Assembly: GCA_964404895.1 (NCBI GenBank) | Contig: CAYOLV010000001.1 | Location: 1,054,001 to 1,118,000 of the forward strand | Origin: JBGSUZ01 sp964404895 | GTDB taxonomy: Bacteria; Bacillota; Clostridia; Peptostreptococcales; Acidaminobacteraceae | Reading direction: 5' to 3' | Length of the DNA stretch: 64,000 nt | In this document: positions 26,233 through 34,209 of the stretch, piece after piece | Position numbering within the stretch: the first letter of the stretch is position 1 | Layout: the number at the start of each line of letters is the position of its first letter | The notes under the pieces: generated by a model | Told to the model about the DNA's origin: nothing | The model's input: only the letters and a program-made list of their open reading frames with translations | Database searches by the model: none | Program-made: the position numbers and the translations under genes

Positions 26233-27015
26233 ATGGCAGACGTTATAGATTACAAAATTATAGGCGATGATTTACAACTTGTGGAGATCGAATTAGATCC
26301 TGGAGAAGGCGTTCGAGCTGAGGCAGGTACAATGACTTATATGGAACAGAACATTAACATGGAGACAAACACTGCTGGAGGAGGCCTTCTTGGGGGTTTT
26401 AAGCGTATGTTTGTTGGAGAGAGCTTCTTTATCACTACTTTTTCGAATTTAGGCAATACAAAATCACGCGTGGGATTTGGCGCACCTTATCCTGGCAAAG
26501 TTATTCCTATTGATTTGACTCAATATGGCAACGGTTTTATCTGTCAAAAAGATTCTTATTTATGTTCGGCAAAAGGTGTGGATGTGAACATTGCCTTTAC
26601 CAGAAGATTAGGTGCCGGTTTCTTTGGCGGAGAAGGTTTTATCCTTCAAAAATTGACTGGAGATGGCTTGGCTTTCATTCATGCAGGCGGCACAATCATT
26701 GAAAAGAGACTTCAACCTGGAGAAGTCATTCGTGTAGATACAGGCTGTATTGTTGGTTTTGAACCTTCGGTCAGCTATGATATTCAATTTGTGGGCGGTT
26801 TTAAAAACGCCTTATTTGGAAAAGAAGGCTTATTCTTGGCAACATTAACAGGTCCTGGGATAGTTTATATTCAGTCTCTTCCGATTTCAAAATTAGCCGA
26901 ACGGATAGGGGCTTCTTTTGCAACGAACAGAGAACAGGGACTTAATTTAGGTAATTCAGCAGGTGCAGTCTTGGCTGGAAGTGTATTGGGCTCTATGTTT
27001 GGCAACGACGACTAA
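26233..27015 (+). CDS. TIGR00266/AIM24 family protein
   Basis: This 260-residue protein has the Gly-rich AIM24 beta-helix pattern: AEAGTMTYME near the N-terminus, GGGLLGGFKRMFVGESFF, and LTGPGIVYIQSLPISK near the end. Function of bacterial members is unknown; the fold resembles tryptophan RNA-binding attenuation protein-like beta structures. Its stop is one base from the start of a TetR gene. The C-terminal 25 residues are Gly/Ala-rich. Confidence 0.85.
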   Translation: MADVIDYKIIGDDLQLVEIELDPGEGVRAEAGTMTYMEQNINMETNTAGGGLLGGFKRMFVGESFFITTFSNLGNTKSRVGFGAPYPGKVIPIDLTQYGNGFICQKDSYLCSAKGVDVNIAFTRRLGAGFFGGEGFILQKLTGDGLAFIHAGGTIIEKRLQPGEVIRVDTGCIVGFEPSVSYDIQFVGGFKNALFGKEGLFLATLTGPGIVYIQSLPISKLAERIGASFATNREQGLNLGNSAGAVLAGSVLGSMFGNDD

Positions 27016-27016
27016 A

Positions 27017-27631
27017 ATGCCTTTAAAAGGATCTAGCAAAAAGGTGACTCAAAAAAAAGAGAAGAAGGAATCTGATTTATTGACTGCAGCCTTCAAGCTT
27101 TTTTTGACAAAAGGAGCCGAGAATACCAGTATAGACGACATTGTAAAAAAGGCTGGTGTGGCTAAAGGTACGTTTTATCTATATTTCAAGGATAAGAATG
27201 ATTTGATAGATAAAATTATCATTAATTCCGCCGGAGAAATTATTCTAAAAGTCTACACTGAAAAAATTGCAGACGAATATGAGAGTTTTGAGGAATTGGT
27301 CATTGCCGTTCTAGACGAAATCATTGAGAGGTTGAGGCTGAATCCTGCATTATTGTGTTTAATTCATAGAAACGTGACTTGGACGCTATATCGAAAAGCA
27401 ATGAAGAAGGAAAGTGGTGAAAGTTTACTAGACCTTCTGAAAAAAGATGAAAAAAGATATAAGAGAAATGATCATGTTACTGATGAAACCTTTGAAAAAA
27501 GGATGTTTATTCTGCTTGAAATGACCACATCCTTGGCGTATACCACAATTATAAGGAACGAGCCTTGTGGAATTGATGAATTAAAGCCCACCTTATATGA
27601 GCTTATTCGTAAAATGATTAAACCGGAATAA
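27017..27631 (+). CDS. TetR/AcrR family regulator
   Basis: This 204-residue regulator has a Lys/Glu-rich N-terminus, then a TetR helix-turn-helix at about residues 18-65 (TSIDDIVKKAGVAKGTFYLYFK, landmark AGVAKGTFYLYF). It starts one base after the AIM24-like gene and has no good Shine-Dalgarno sequence, so translation is probably coupled. Its ligand is unknown. Confidence 0.87.
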   Translation: MPLKGSSKKVTQKKEKKESDLLTAAFKLFLTKGAENTSIDDIVKKAGVAKGTFYLYFKDKNDLIDKIIINSAGEIILKVYTEKIADEYESFEELVIAVLDEIIERLRLNPALLCLIHRNVTWTLYRKAMKKESGESLLDLLKKDEKRYKRNDHVTDETFEKRMFILLEMTTSLAYTTIIRNEPCGIDELKPTLYELIRKMIKPE

Positions 27632-27652
27632 TCATCGTCAATAAGATACAAC

Positions 27653-27675
27653 AAAAGTGTTCGATTAGCACTTTT
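27653..27675 (+). terminator. Weak terminator-like hairpin
   Basis: AAAAGTG and CACTTTT flank a 9-base loop after the TetR gene; the T run is short. Confidence 0.45.
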
Positions 27676-27715
27676 AAAACGCGACATATTGTAATTAATA
27701 TACAACTCCAACTCG

Positions 27716-27744
27716 TTGACGAGAATGGGTTTGACCGCTAAAAT
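27716..27744 (+). promoter_or_regulatory. Promoter of an orphan RNA
   Basis: TTGACG, a 17-base spacer and TAAAAT, with a second TATAAT immediately after. It precedes a structured segment ending in a terminator but no open reading frame. Confidence 0.55.
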
Positions 27745-27751
27745 TATAATG

Positions 27752-27905
27752 TACACAGTAGCTGTTTGTTCATAGCATATTAACAAATACACTGTAAGAA
27801 AGGCTCTTTGTCGCGCAAACTAAATAATCAATAGATGTACCCCAAATCATCATTGATCTACGAGCCCTTTACAAGAACCGTTGCTATATTGCAACGGTTC
27901 TTTTT
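27752..27905 (+). ncRNA. Candidate structured small RNA, class unknown
   Basis: A promoter and a perfect terminator bracket about 154 bases without a coding frame. Hairpin 1 joins ACAGT...ACTGT with TTTGTT/AACAAA inside (about 27755-27795). Hairpin 2 joins AAAGGCTC (27799) with GAGCCCTTT (27870) and encloses an ATCAAT-A-GATG/CATC-ATTGAT stem. The last hairpin is the terminator. Glutaminase downstream has its own promoter, so this looks like an independent RNA; a leader role is less likely. Confidence 0.5.
27873..27905 (+). terminator. Terminator of the orphan RNA
   Basis: AGAACCGTTGC-TATATT-GCAACGGTTCT is a perfect 11-bp stem followed by TTTT. Confidence 0.9.
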
Positions 27906-27967
27906 CGTGTATCAAAATACACGCCAAAAACTTAAATAATTATAATATCCAAATTTGCATTAAAGAG

Positions 27968-27996
27968 TTGAAACATGAGTCAAACAGAAGTATGAT
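27968..27996 (+). promoter_or_regulatory. Promoter of the glutaminase gene
   Basis: TTGAAA, 17 bases, TATGAT; the predicted transcript starts about 35 bases before the coding region. Confidence 0.6.
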
Positions 27997-28038
27997 TAAG
28001 TTATATTAATTAATATAATAAGAAACGGCGGTCTAATT

Positions 28039-28953
28039 ATGCAGTCATATTTAGAAGAACTAGTTAAATTGAATAAAGAATGTGCAAACGACGGGAATGT
28101 TGCATCTTATATTCCAGAACTGGCTATGGCAGATGCATCCAATTTAGGGGTTTGTGTCAGTGATGGCAATCAGATGTACTGTGCGGGTGATTTCCATGAA
28201 AAATTTACAATCCAAAGCGTCTCTAAGCCCTTGGTTCTCATATTGGCTCTAATGGATCAGGGAGAAGAGCTGGTCTTTGAAAAGGTTGGTAAAGAGCCTA
28301 CAGGAGATCCTTTCAATTCTATTATCCGCTTAGAAACTTATAAAAAGCAAAAACCTTATAATCCCATGATCAACGCAGGTGCCATTGCCATAGCAGCACT
28401 GATTAAAGGTAAAAGCAAAGAAGAAAAGACTGAGCGAATTTTAACCTTTATCCGTAAAATTGCTCACAATAGTGAAATTAAAATAAACCAATCGGTTTTT
28501 GAAAGTGAGAAGACAACTGGGAATAGAAACCGTGCGATTGCCCATTTCTTAAAGGACATAGGTAATTTGGAAAGTGATATTGATGATGTGCTAGACGTTT
28601 ATTTTAGCCAGTGTTCTATAGAAATAGATTGCCGTGACTTGTCCAATATCGCCATGGTTCTATCTAACGATGGGGTTTCTCATGTGACAGGTGAAACCTT
28701 ATTTCCTGCAAGATATGCAAAAATTGCAAAATCCTATATGATGACCTGTGGGATGTATGACGGTTCGGGAGAGTTTGCAATAAGAGTCGGTATTCCTGCA
28801 AAAAGTGGTGTAGGTGGGGGAATTCTTGCCGTTGTACCCCATCGGTATGGTATAGGTGTCTTTGGACCTGCCCTTGACGAAAAAGGAAATTCTGTCGGTG
28901 GACTCAATATATTAGAAGCATTATCAAAATCTTATGATTTTAATATATTCTAA
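28039..28953 (+). CDS. glsA: Glutaminase A
   Basis: This 304-residue serine-dependent glutaminase hydrolyses glutamine to glutamate and ammonia. It shows the SxxK active site in TIQSVSKPLVL, NPMINAGAIA, the Tyr/Asn motifs of the family, and the C-terminal PAKSGVGGGI. The length matches bacterial GlsA (about 305-310). It feeds the glutamate pool together with histidine degradation elsewhere in the window. A perfect orphan-RNA terminator lies 130 bases upstream. Confidence 0.95.
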   Translation: MQSYLEELVKLNKECANDGNVASYIPELAMADASNLGVCVSDGNQMYCAGDFHEKFTIQSVSKPLVLILALMDQGEELVFEKVGKEPTGDPFNSIIRLETYKKQKPYNPMINAGAIAIAALIKGKSKEEKTERILTFIRKIAHNSEIKINQSVFESEKTTGNRNRAIAHFLKDIGNLESDIDDVLDVYFSQCSIEIDCRDLSNIAMVLSNDGVSHVTGETLFPARYAKIAKSYMMTCGMYDGSGEFAIRVGIPAKSGVGGGILAVVPHRYGIGVFGPALDEKGNSVGGLNILEALSKSYDFNIF

Positions 28954-29110
28954 AAAGTAAACCGATCTTTAAGTATTTTCACATTATATTATAATTTTAT
29001 ATTTTTCTTTTCAAATATATAAAAAAATTCGATTAGACATGGTAATTTATTTGAGTTCTGTTTATAATGAAATAGGGACTAAAATACGAAGAAAATCGGG
29101 AGTTGTTATT

Positions 29111-29689
29111 ATGCCTAACAATATTGGTGAGAAAATAAAAGATTTAAGATTATCCAAAAAGTTAACTTTAAAAGATCTCAGCGAAATGACAGATTTATCT
29201 ATTGGTTTTCTCTCTCAGGTAGAAAGAGGACTGACAGCACTAGCTATTACATCTTTAGAAAAGATCGCAGAGGCACTTGAAGTAGACCTCTCTTATTTCT
29301 TCCCAATGAAGAAAAAAAGCAATCATTTTGTACTCAGATCTTTCGAGAGAGAAGTAGCACAAATTGACACGTCTCATTTCATTCATTATCACTTGAGCAA
29401 CGACTTAAATGATAAGGATCTATTCCCAAGACTTTTGGAAGTATTACCTGCAATGGACGATGAAAGACCTGCAGAAGACCGCCACGAAGGTGAAGAGTTC
29501 ATTTATGTGTTAGAGGGTATTTTCACCTTGTATATCAATCATGAGCGCTACGACCTTTACCCAGGAGATTGTGTTCATTATGATTCTCATATCGTTCACA
29601 GTTGGGCAAATTATACCAATAAAGTTGTCAAATTACTCTGTGTGAATACACCGAATGGATTTAAAAGCAAGGAAAGCCCACAAATATAA
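29111..29689 (+). CDS. XRE-family regulator with cupin domain
   Basis: This 192-residue protein joins an N-terminal helix-turn-helix of Cro/CI type (residues 5-60, LTLKDLSEMTDLSIGFLSQVERG with landmark GFLSQVE) to a C-terminal cupin (about 110-185, HEGEEFIYVLEG, PGDCVHYDSHIVHSW). Such regulators (PuuR/SinR-like) sense small ligands such as amino acids or polyamines. The start has CGGGAG upstream; the earlier start at 29039 lacks a ribosome site. It follows glutaminase but is separated by 157 A/T-rich bases. Confidence 0.9.
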   Translation: MPNNIGEKIKDLRLSKKLTLKDLSEMTDLSIGFLSQVERGLTALAITSLEKIAEALEVDLSYFFPMKKKSNHFVLRSFEREVAQIDTSHFIHYHLSNDLNDKDLFPRLLEVLPAMDDERPAEDRHEGEEFIYVLEGIFTLYINHERYDLYPGDCVHYDSHIVHSWANYTNKVVKLLCVNTPNGFKSKESPQI

Positions 29690-29712
29690 TTTGAACTTAT
29701 AAACATCCATAT

Positions 29713-29756
29713 AAAAAGAACCGCAGATCCTTTCAATAAGGGCTGCGGTTCTTTTG
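29713..29756. terminator. Bidirectional terminator
   Basis: AAAGAACCGCAG...CTGCGGTTCTTTT with T-rich flanks on both sides, between the XRE gene and the convergent etf operon. Confidence 0.88.
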
Positions 29757-29833
29757 GTATGAGGGTGGGGCAACTACATTGCCAGACCATGTTTTGGGGA
29801 ACATTTTAGGCGATATAGATGGGTGAACTTGAT

Positions 29834-30841
29834 TTATTTATGTTTTTCGTTTGCGAGTAATTTTACAAGTTCAGGGATAACTTTGTTTACATCACCAACG
29901 ATGCCAAGATCTGCAGCGTCGAAGATAGGAGCATATTCGTCTTTGTTGATAGCGATGATGAACTCAGATTCTTCCATACCTGCTAAATGCTGAATAGCGC
30001 CTGAAATACCACATGCGATGTAAAGGTCAGGTCTAACTGTTTTACCTGTTTGACCAACTTGATTGTTTCTGTCAATCCAGCCAGCGTCAACGACTGCTCT
30101 AGAAGCAGAAACTGTACCGCCGAGTTTCTCAGCAAGAACTTCAAGGTTTCTCATGTTGTCAGGGTGACCAACACCACGACCGCCTGAAATAAGAATGTTC
30201 GCATCTTCGATGTTTGCTTTTTTCTTATCTTCTTTAACAACTTCCAAAATTTCAATATTCAGGTCAGTTGCTTCGAATTTAACTTCGAAAGGTGTAACTG
30301 TTCCAACTCTTGTAGGATCGATTTCTCTCATGACCATAACCCCTGGTCTAACAGTAGACATTTGAGGTCTGTTGTCAGGACAGATGATTGTTGCCATAAT
30401 ATTTCCGCCGAAAGCAGGGCGTGTCATCAATAGATTTCTCGCTTCTAAATCGACTTCCAAAGAAGTACAGTCAGCAGTAAGACCTGTGTTAAGTCTTGAA
30501 GATACTCTAGGTGCAAGGTCTCTACCGATTGTTGTAGCGCCAACTAATACGATTTCAGGCTTGTGAGCGTTGATGATTGCTGTCAAAGCTTTTGTATAAG
30601 TCTCAGTTCTGTAAGGCTCTAGGGCTTCATCGGCAACCACGATTACTTCATCACAACCGAGGTGAATCAATTCTTCTGCTGGTGTTTCAATACTTTTGCA
30701 AAGTACAGCAGCTTTTAATTTACAACCGATTTGATCGGCAATTTCTCTACCTTTTGAAATGAGCTCAAGGGAAACCTTTTGAATGTGGCCGTCTCTTTGC
30801 TCAACGTAAATCAATACGTCTTGATATTCTAAATGAGACAT
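29834..30841 (-). CDS. etfA: Electron transfer flavoprotein, alpha subunit
   Basis: This 335-residue subunit pairs with EtfB and carries electrons from acyl-CoA dehydrogenase. The C-terminal FAD-binding domain is clear: GRGVGHPDNM, VDAGWIDRNNQVGQTGKTVRPDLYIA, and ISGAIQHLAGM (only landmarks quoted; each is part of the canonical flavin site). It is the last gene of the acd-etfB-etfA operon, 26 bases after etfB. Pairing with a short-chain acyl-CoA dehydrogenase in a Clostridia background makes a bifurcating complex plausible. Confidence 0.95.
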   Translation of the reverse strand: MSHLEYQDVLIYVEQRDGHIQKVSLELISKGREIADQIGCKLKAAVLCKSIETPAEELIHLGCDEVIVVADEALEPYRTETYTKALTAIINAHKPEIVLVGATTIGRDLAPRVSSRLNTGLTADCTSLEVDLEARNLLMTRPAFGGNIMATIICPDNRPQMSTVRPGVMVMREIDPTRVGTVTPFEVKFEATDLNIEILEVVKEDKKKANIEDANILISGGRGVGHPDNMRNLEVLAEKLGGTVSASRAVVDAGWIDRNNQVGQTGKTVRPDLYIACGISGAIQHLAGMEESEFIIAINKDEYAPIFDAADLGIVGDVNKVIPELVKLLANEKHK

Positions 30842-30867
30842 CTCATTATCCTCCTAAATTCTCTGGT

Positions 30868-31653
30868 CTATTCGATAATATACTTTTCTTTAAGTTCGTT
30901 AAGGATGATCTTCGCAGCAGCTTCAGGATCAGTGTTAAATTTCTTACCAGGCGCTTTAGGCGCTTTAGTGTAAGATTTTTTAACCTTTGTTGGAGATCCT
31001 TTTAAACCGAGGTGCTCAGGATCGATAGTGAGATTATCTACAGTCCAAACTTCAACTTCTTTTTCTCTGTAAGCGTCAAAAATACCGCCAACAGACATGT
31101 ATCTAGGTGAATTCATTTCAGTAAGTGTAGTGATGAGGCATGGCATAGCCACTCTGATTTTGTGGTAGCCTTCTTCAAAGATACGCTTAACTGTGATGTG
31201 AGACTCAGTCGCATCTAATTCTTGAACGTAGCTGACTTGTGGAATGCCTAATTTTTCAGCAATTTGTGGGCCAACTTGAGCAGTGTCACCATCGATAGCT
31301 TGACGACCTGCAATGATCAAATCGTATTCGATATTTTTGATGGCAGCAGCAATAGTCATAGAAGTTGCCCATGTATCTGCACCGGCAAATTTTCTGTCTG
31401 TTAAAAGAATAGCTCTGTCAGCGCCCATAGCAAGTGTTTCTCTAAGAGCTTTGTCAGCTTGTGGTGGGCCCATTGTAAGAACTGTTACATGAGCGCCATA
31501 TTTATCTTTAAGAACTAAAGCAGCTTCAAGACCTGCTTTATCATCAGGGTTGATGATTGAAGGCACACCGTCACGGATGAGGGTGCCTGTTACTGGATCA
31601 AGTTTAACTTCATTGGTATCTGGAACTTGTTTAACACAAACGATGATTTTCAT
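30868..31653 (-). CDS. etfB: Electron transfer flavoprotein, beta subunit
   Basis: This 261-residue subunit has the N-terminal VCVKQVPDTNEVKLDP start and the AGRQAIDGDTAQVGP nucleotide-binding stretch of EtfB. In bifurcating Etf proteins this site holds a second FAD rather than AMP; the residues seen here resemble the clostridial type, but the distinction cannot be proven by eye. It lies 13 bases after acd. Confidence 0.95.
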   Translation of the reverse strand: MKIIVCVKQVPDTNEVKLDPVTGTLIRDGVPSIINPDDKAGLEAALVLKDKYGAHVTVLTMGPPQADKALRETLAMGADRAILLTDRKFAGADTWATSMTIAAAIKNIEYDLIIAGRQAIDGDTAQVGPQIAEKLGIPQVSYVQELDATESHITVKRIFEEGYHKIRVAMPCLITTLTEMNSPRYMSVGGIFDAYREKEVEVWTVDNLTIDPEHLGLKGSPTKVKKSYTKAPKAPGKKFNTDPEAAAKIILNELKEKYIIE

Positions 31654-31666
31654 GTTCTAGGTCCTC

Positions 31667-32806
31667 CTACTTAAGCATTGCCGCAGAAATTACCATGCGT
31701 TGTACTTCAGAAGTACCCTCATAGATTTCTGTGATCTTAGCATCTCTCATCATACGCTCTACGCCATATTCTCTTGTGTAACCGTAACCACCGTGAAGTT
31801 GAACGGCTTTAGTAGTAACTTCCATAGCAGTTTCAGAAGCGTAGAGTTTAGCCATAGCTGCTTCTTTAGCGTAATCTACTTTTAGATCTTTAAGGTAAGC
31901 TGCTCTATAAACGAGGAGTCTAGCTGCTTCAGTTTTTGTTTGCATGTCTGCAAGTTGGAACTGTGTATTTTGGAAAGCAGAAATTGGCTTGTTGAATTGC
32001 TTTCTTTCTTTTGTATATTTTACTGTTTCGTCAATTGCACCTTGAGCAAGGCCAAGTGCTTGAGATGCGATACCAATACGGCCGCCATCTAAAGTTTTCA
32101 TTGCAATTTTAAAACCTTGGCCAATTTTGCCAAGCAAGTTGTCCTTTGGAACTTTACAGTTTTCCATGATCAATTCGCAAGTAGAAGAACCACGGATACC
32201 CATTTTCTTTTCTTTTTTACCAACGCTGAAGCCTTCGAAGTCTTTTTCTACGATAAATGCTGAAATACCTCTTGTGCCTACAGATTTGTCTGTCATCGCC
32301 ATAACGATGTAAGTGTCTGCGTAACCAGCGTTTGTGATGAAGATTTTTGAACCGTTAAGAATCCAGTAATCTCCTTCGAGAACAGCTTTAGTTTGTTGAC
32401 CAGCCGCATCCGTACCAGCGCCAGCTTCAGTTAAACCAAAAGCACCGATTTTTTCGCCTTTTGCAAGGGGAACTAAGTACTTTTGCTTTTGTTCTTCTGT
32501 ACCAAATTCGTAAATTGGTGCCGCACAAAGTGAAGTATGTGCCGACACGATAACACCAGTAGTACCGCAAGCTTTTGAAAGCTCTTCTACAGCCATGGCA
32601 TATGCGATATTATCCGCACCTGCACCACCGTATTCCTTAGGGAACGGGATGCCGAAGAAACCATATCTTGCTAGTTTTTCAACTGTTTCTACTGGGAAAC
32701 GCTCTTCTTCGTCAATTTCCTCAGCAAGGGGTTTAACTTCGTTGACTGTAAAACTTCTGTACATTTCTCTGAGCATTTCATGCTCTTGAGTAAGAGAAAA
32801 ATTCAT
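31667..32806 (-). CDS. Short-chain acyl-CoA dehydrogenase (butyryl-CoA dehydrogenase-like)
   Basis: This 379-residue flavoprotein has the family signatures GAFGLTEAGAGTDA, the FITNAGYAD stretch, QLHGGYGYTREY and the catalytic Glu in EIYEGTSEVQR. With EtfBA it would reduce crotonyl-CoA to butyryl-CoA, or act on a related acyl-CoA in amino acid catabolism. The start has AAGGAGG upstream; the in-frame ATG at 32839 lies inside the Rex-like site and lacks one. No crotonase, thiolase or hydroxybutyryl-CoA dehydrogenase genes are adjacent, so the chain length is uncertain. Confidence 0.92.
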   Translation of the reverse strand: MNFSLTQEHEMLREMYRSFTVNEVKPLAEEIDEEERFPVETVEKLARYGFFGIPFPKEYGGAGADNIAYAMAVEELSKACGTTGVIVSAHTSLCAAPIYEFGTEEQKQKYLVPLAKGEKIGAFGLTEAGAGTDAAGQQTKAVLEGDYWILNGSKIFITNAGYADTYIVMAMTDKSVGTRGISAFIVEKDFEGFSVGKKEKKMGIRGSSTCELIMENCKVPKDNLLGKIGQGFKIAMKTLDGGRIGIASQALGLAQGAIDETVKYTKERKQFNKPISAFQNTQFQLADMQTKTEAARLLVYRAAYLKDLKVDYAKEAAMAKLYASETAMEVTTKAVQLHGGYGYTREYGVERMMRDAKITEIYEGTSEVQRMVISAAMLK

Positions 32807-32823
32807 GCTAATCCTCCTTAGTG

Positions 32824-32841
32824 GTGTTAATAAATTCACAA
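32824..32841 (-). promoter_or_regulatory. Rex-like operator upstream of acd-etfBA
   Basis: Read on the minus strand, TTGTGAATTTATTAACAC matches the Rex consensus TTGTTAA-N4-TTAACAA at 12 of 14 defined positions. Rex is the NADH-sensing repressor of butyryl-CoA pathways in Clostridia. Confidence 0.5.
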
Positions 32842-32885
32842 AAATTATTAAAAAAAATCAATAATTTTTGTAAAAATTTATTAAC
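32826..32885. repeat. Long AT-rich inverted repeat in the acd leader
   Basis: Arms GTTAATAAATT...AAAATTATT and AATAATTTT...AATTTATTAAC pair over about 24 bases with a 10-base loop. It overlaps the Rex-like site. Confidence 0.6.
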
Positions 32886-32913
32886 TCGAGTGTTTTGTTT
32901 TTAATACATCCAT

Positions 32914-32919
32914 ATTATA
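32914..32919 (-). promoter_or_regulatory. Probable -10 box of the acd-etfBA operon
   Basis: A perfect TATAAT on the minus strand about 108 bases before the start codon; the -35 region is weak (TGGTTA at 17-base spacing). The rest of 32807-33166 holds the inverted repeat, this box and the repeats upstream of the lipoprotein gene, but no gene. Confidence 0.45.
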
Positions 32920-33065
32920 TCGTATTCAAATCAATTTAACCACAGAAAAAATCTTAATATTTCGTTCAAATAAAATTATTAACAAAAGGTAGAGTTTTTA
33001 ACAGCGTTTTTGATTTTTTTTGATTTTTTATTCACGAAGTCCGAGAGGCTTTGTATAATTTTCAT

Positions 33066-33125
33066 AGAGAAATAATATATATGCTCATATTTTCTCTGCA
33101 ATGCCTTAGAGAAATAAGCTATAAT
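33066..33125 (+). promoter_or_regulatory. Repeated AGAGAAATAA elements and -10 box upstream of the lipoprotein gene
   Basis: AGAGAAATAA occurs at 33066 and 33108 and the inverse TTTCTCT at 33091; a TATAAT follows at 33120. The arrangement suggests a regulator site, but no regulator is assigned. Confidence 0.4.
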
Positions 33126-33166
33126 AAAGACAAGTCAAAAAGTAAAAAGACATTGGGGGAGTATAT

Positions 33167-34195
33167 TTGCAGAGAAAACTGATGGTTTTATTAGCATTGT
33201 TTCTAGTCTGTGCATTTTCAACGGCATGCAGCAAAGAAGAAGAAGCAGCAACTATTGTTGTGACAGGGAGTTATGACAAAAACCTTTCAGATTTATTCCC
33301 TCTAGAAGAGGGTTGGCAATGGGAATATACTGGGACAACCGATTATGCCCATCACATGCATTTAGATAAAGTTTATGAAGCGGGTTCTCAGAAAGTACTC
33401 ACTTTAAATGGCGAGGTAAAAGATATCACAAATGGACAATCCCATTCAGATTACTCGTTAGAAGTCACCTACGCAATAGAAGGGGATCGTGTGGTTCAAA
33501 CGAAATTATCGGACACTTTAATGGATTCTGAATACGATAAAGTAACTTTGATTATGAGTCCTTTAGTTCTAGGAACGAGCTGGAAAGAGATGGTTGTAGA
33601 CTCACAAGGCAAAAAAGTAGAAATTCAAAGTGAAATTATCGATGTAGAAAATCACCCTGAAGGAACCATTTATAAAATACTATATAAAGAAACAAAATCT
33701 GATTACTCTGAAGTTAGAAAAATTCAGGTTAAGCGAGGCGTGATTGAGTTTGTTAAAACCCTGAAATATCAGGATCAAACGATGGAACTTAAATACCATT
33801 TAGATCAATTGCTGCCGCCAGATAAAAATCGTCAGCAAAATGATTTGGTTTCAGAGACGGATCAAATCAAAGGGGTCATTTTCAAATTTGATGAATTGTG
33901 GATTGATTTTGTCAATCAAGGAGATACTGGGGTCATGGATTATGTTGCGAAGGATAGTCCTGTGGCTCAGATGATTCTAGATTTTCAGAGAAATGAAGTC
34001 AGGCAAAAATACCTAAGCATTGATATACAAAATGTGAATATACAAGATGGGAAAGCCTATGCAACTGTTTATGAAAAAATGCAGCAGATTGACGGTAATG
34101 AAACCAATGTCTATGAATATCAATGGATCTATAGGCTTGATAAAATAGGAGAAACTTGGTATGTACACAGTTATGAAGAAAATCGAGAGAAATAG
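33167..34195 (+). CDS. Lipoprotein, unknown function
   Basis: This 342-residue protein has a lipoprotein signal (basic start, hydrophobic LLALFLVCAF, lipobox STAC with Cys at about residue 21), so it should be anchored to the outer face of the membrane. The first domain has FPLEEGWQWEYTGT, a pattern common in secreted beta-rich domains; the C-terminal part (after about residue 235) looks like a separate NTF2-like fold. The start is a TTG with GGGGGAG five bases upstream. MTA/SAH nucleosidase follows after 14 bases. Confidence 0.75.
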   Translation: MQRKLMVLLALFLVCAFSTACSKEEEAATIVVTGSYDKNLSDLFPLEEGWQWEYTGTTDYAHHMHLDKVYEAGSQKVLTLNGEVKDITNGQSHSDYSLEVTYAIEGDRVVQTKLSDTLMDSEYDKVTLIMSPLVLGTSWKEMVVDSQGKKVEIQSEIIDVENHPEGTIYKILYKETKSDYSEVRKIQVKRGVIEFVKTLKYQDQTMELKYHLDQLLPPDKNRQQNDLVSETDQIKGVIFKFDELWIDFVNQGDTGVMDYVAKDSPVAQMILDFQRNEVRQKYLSIDIQNVNIQDGKAYATVYEKMQQIDGNETNVYEYQWIYRLDKIGETWYVHSYEENREK

Positions 34196-34209
34196 TCGGG
34201 AGAGTTAGC

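Noticed and set aside
27472..27792. Minus-strand 106-codon frame overlapping the TetR end and the orphan RNA promoter
   Set aside because: No ribosome site; it is mostly antisense to the TetR gene and conflicts with the promoter signals.
27799..27870. tRNA gene
   Set aside because: The stem arrangement lacks the T-loop, D-loop and CCA-type ends; no cloverleaf can be drawn.
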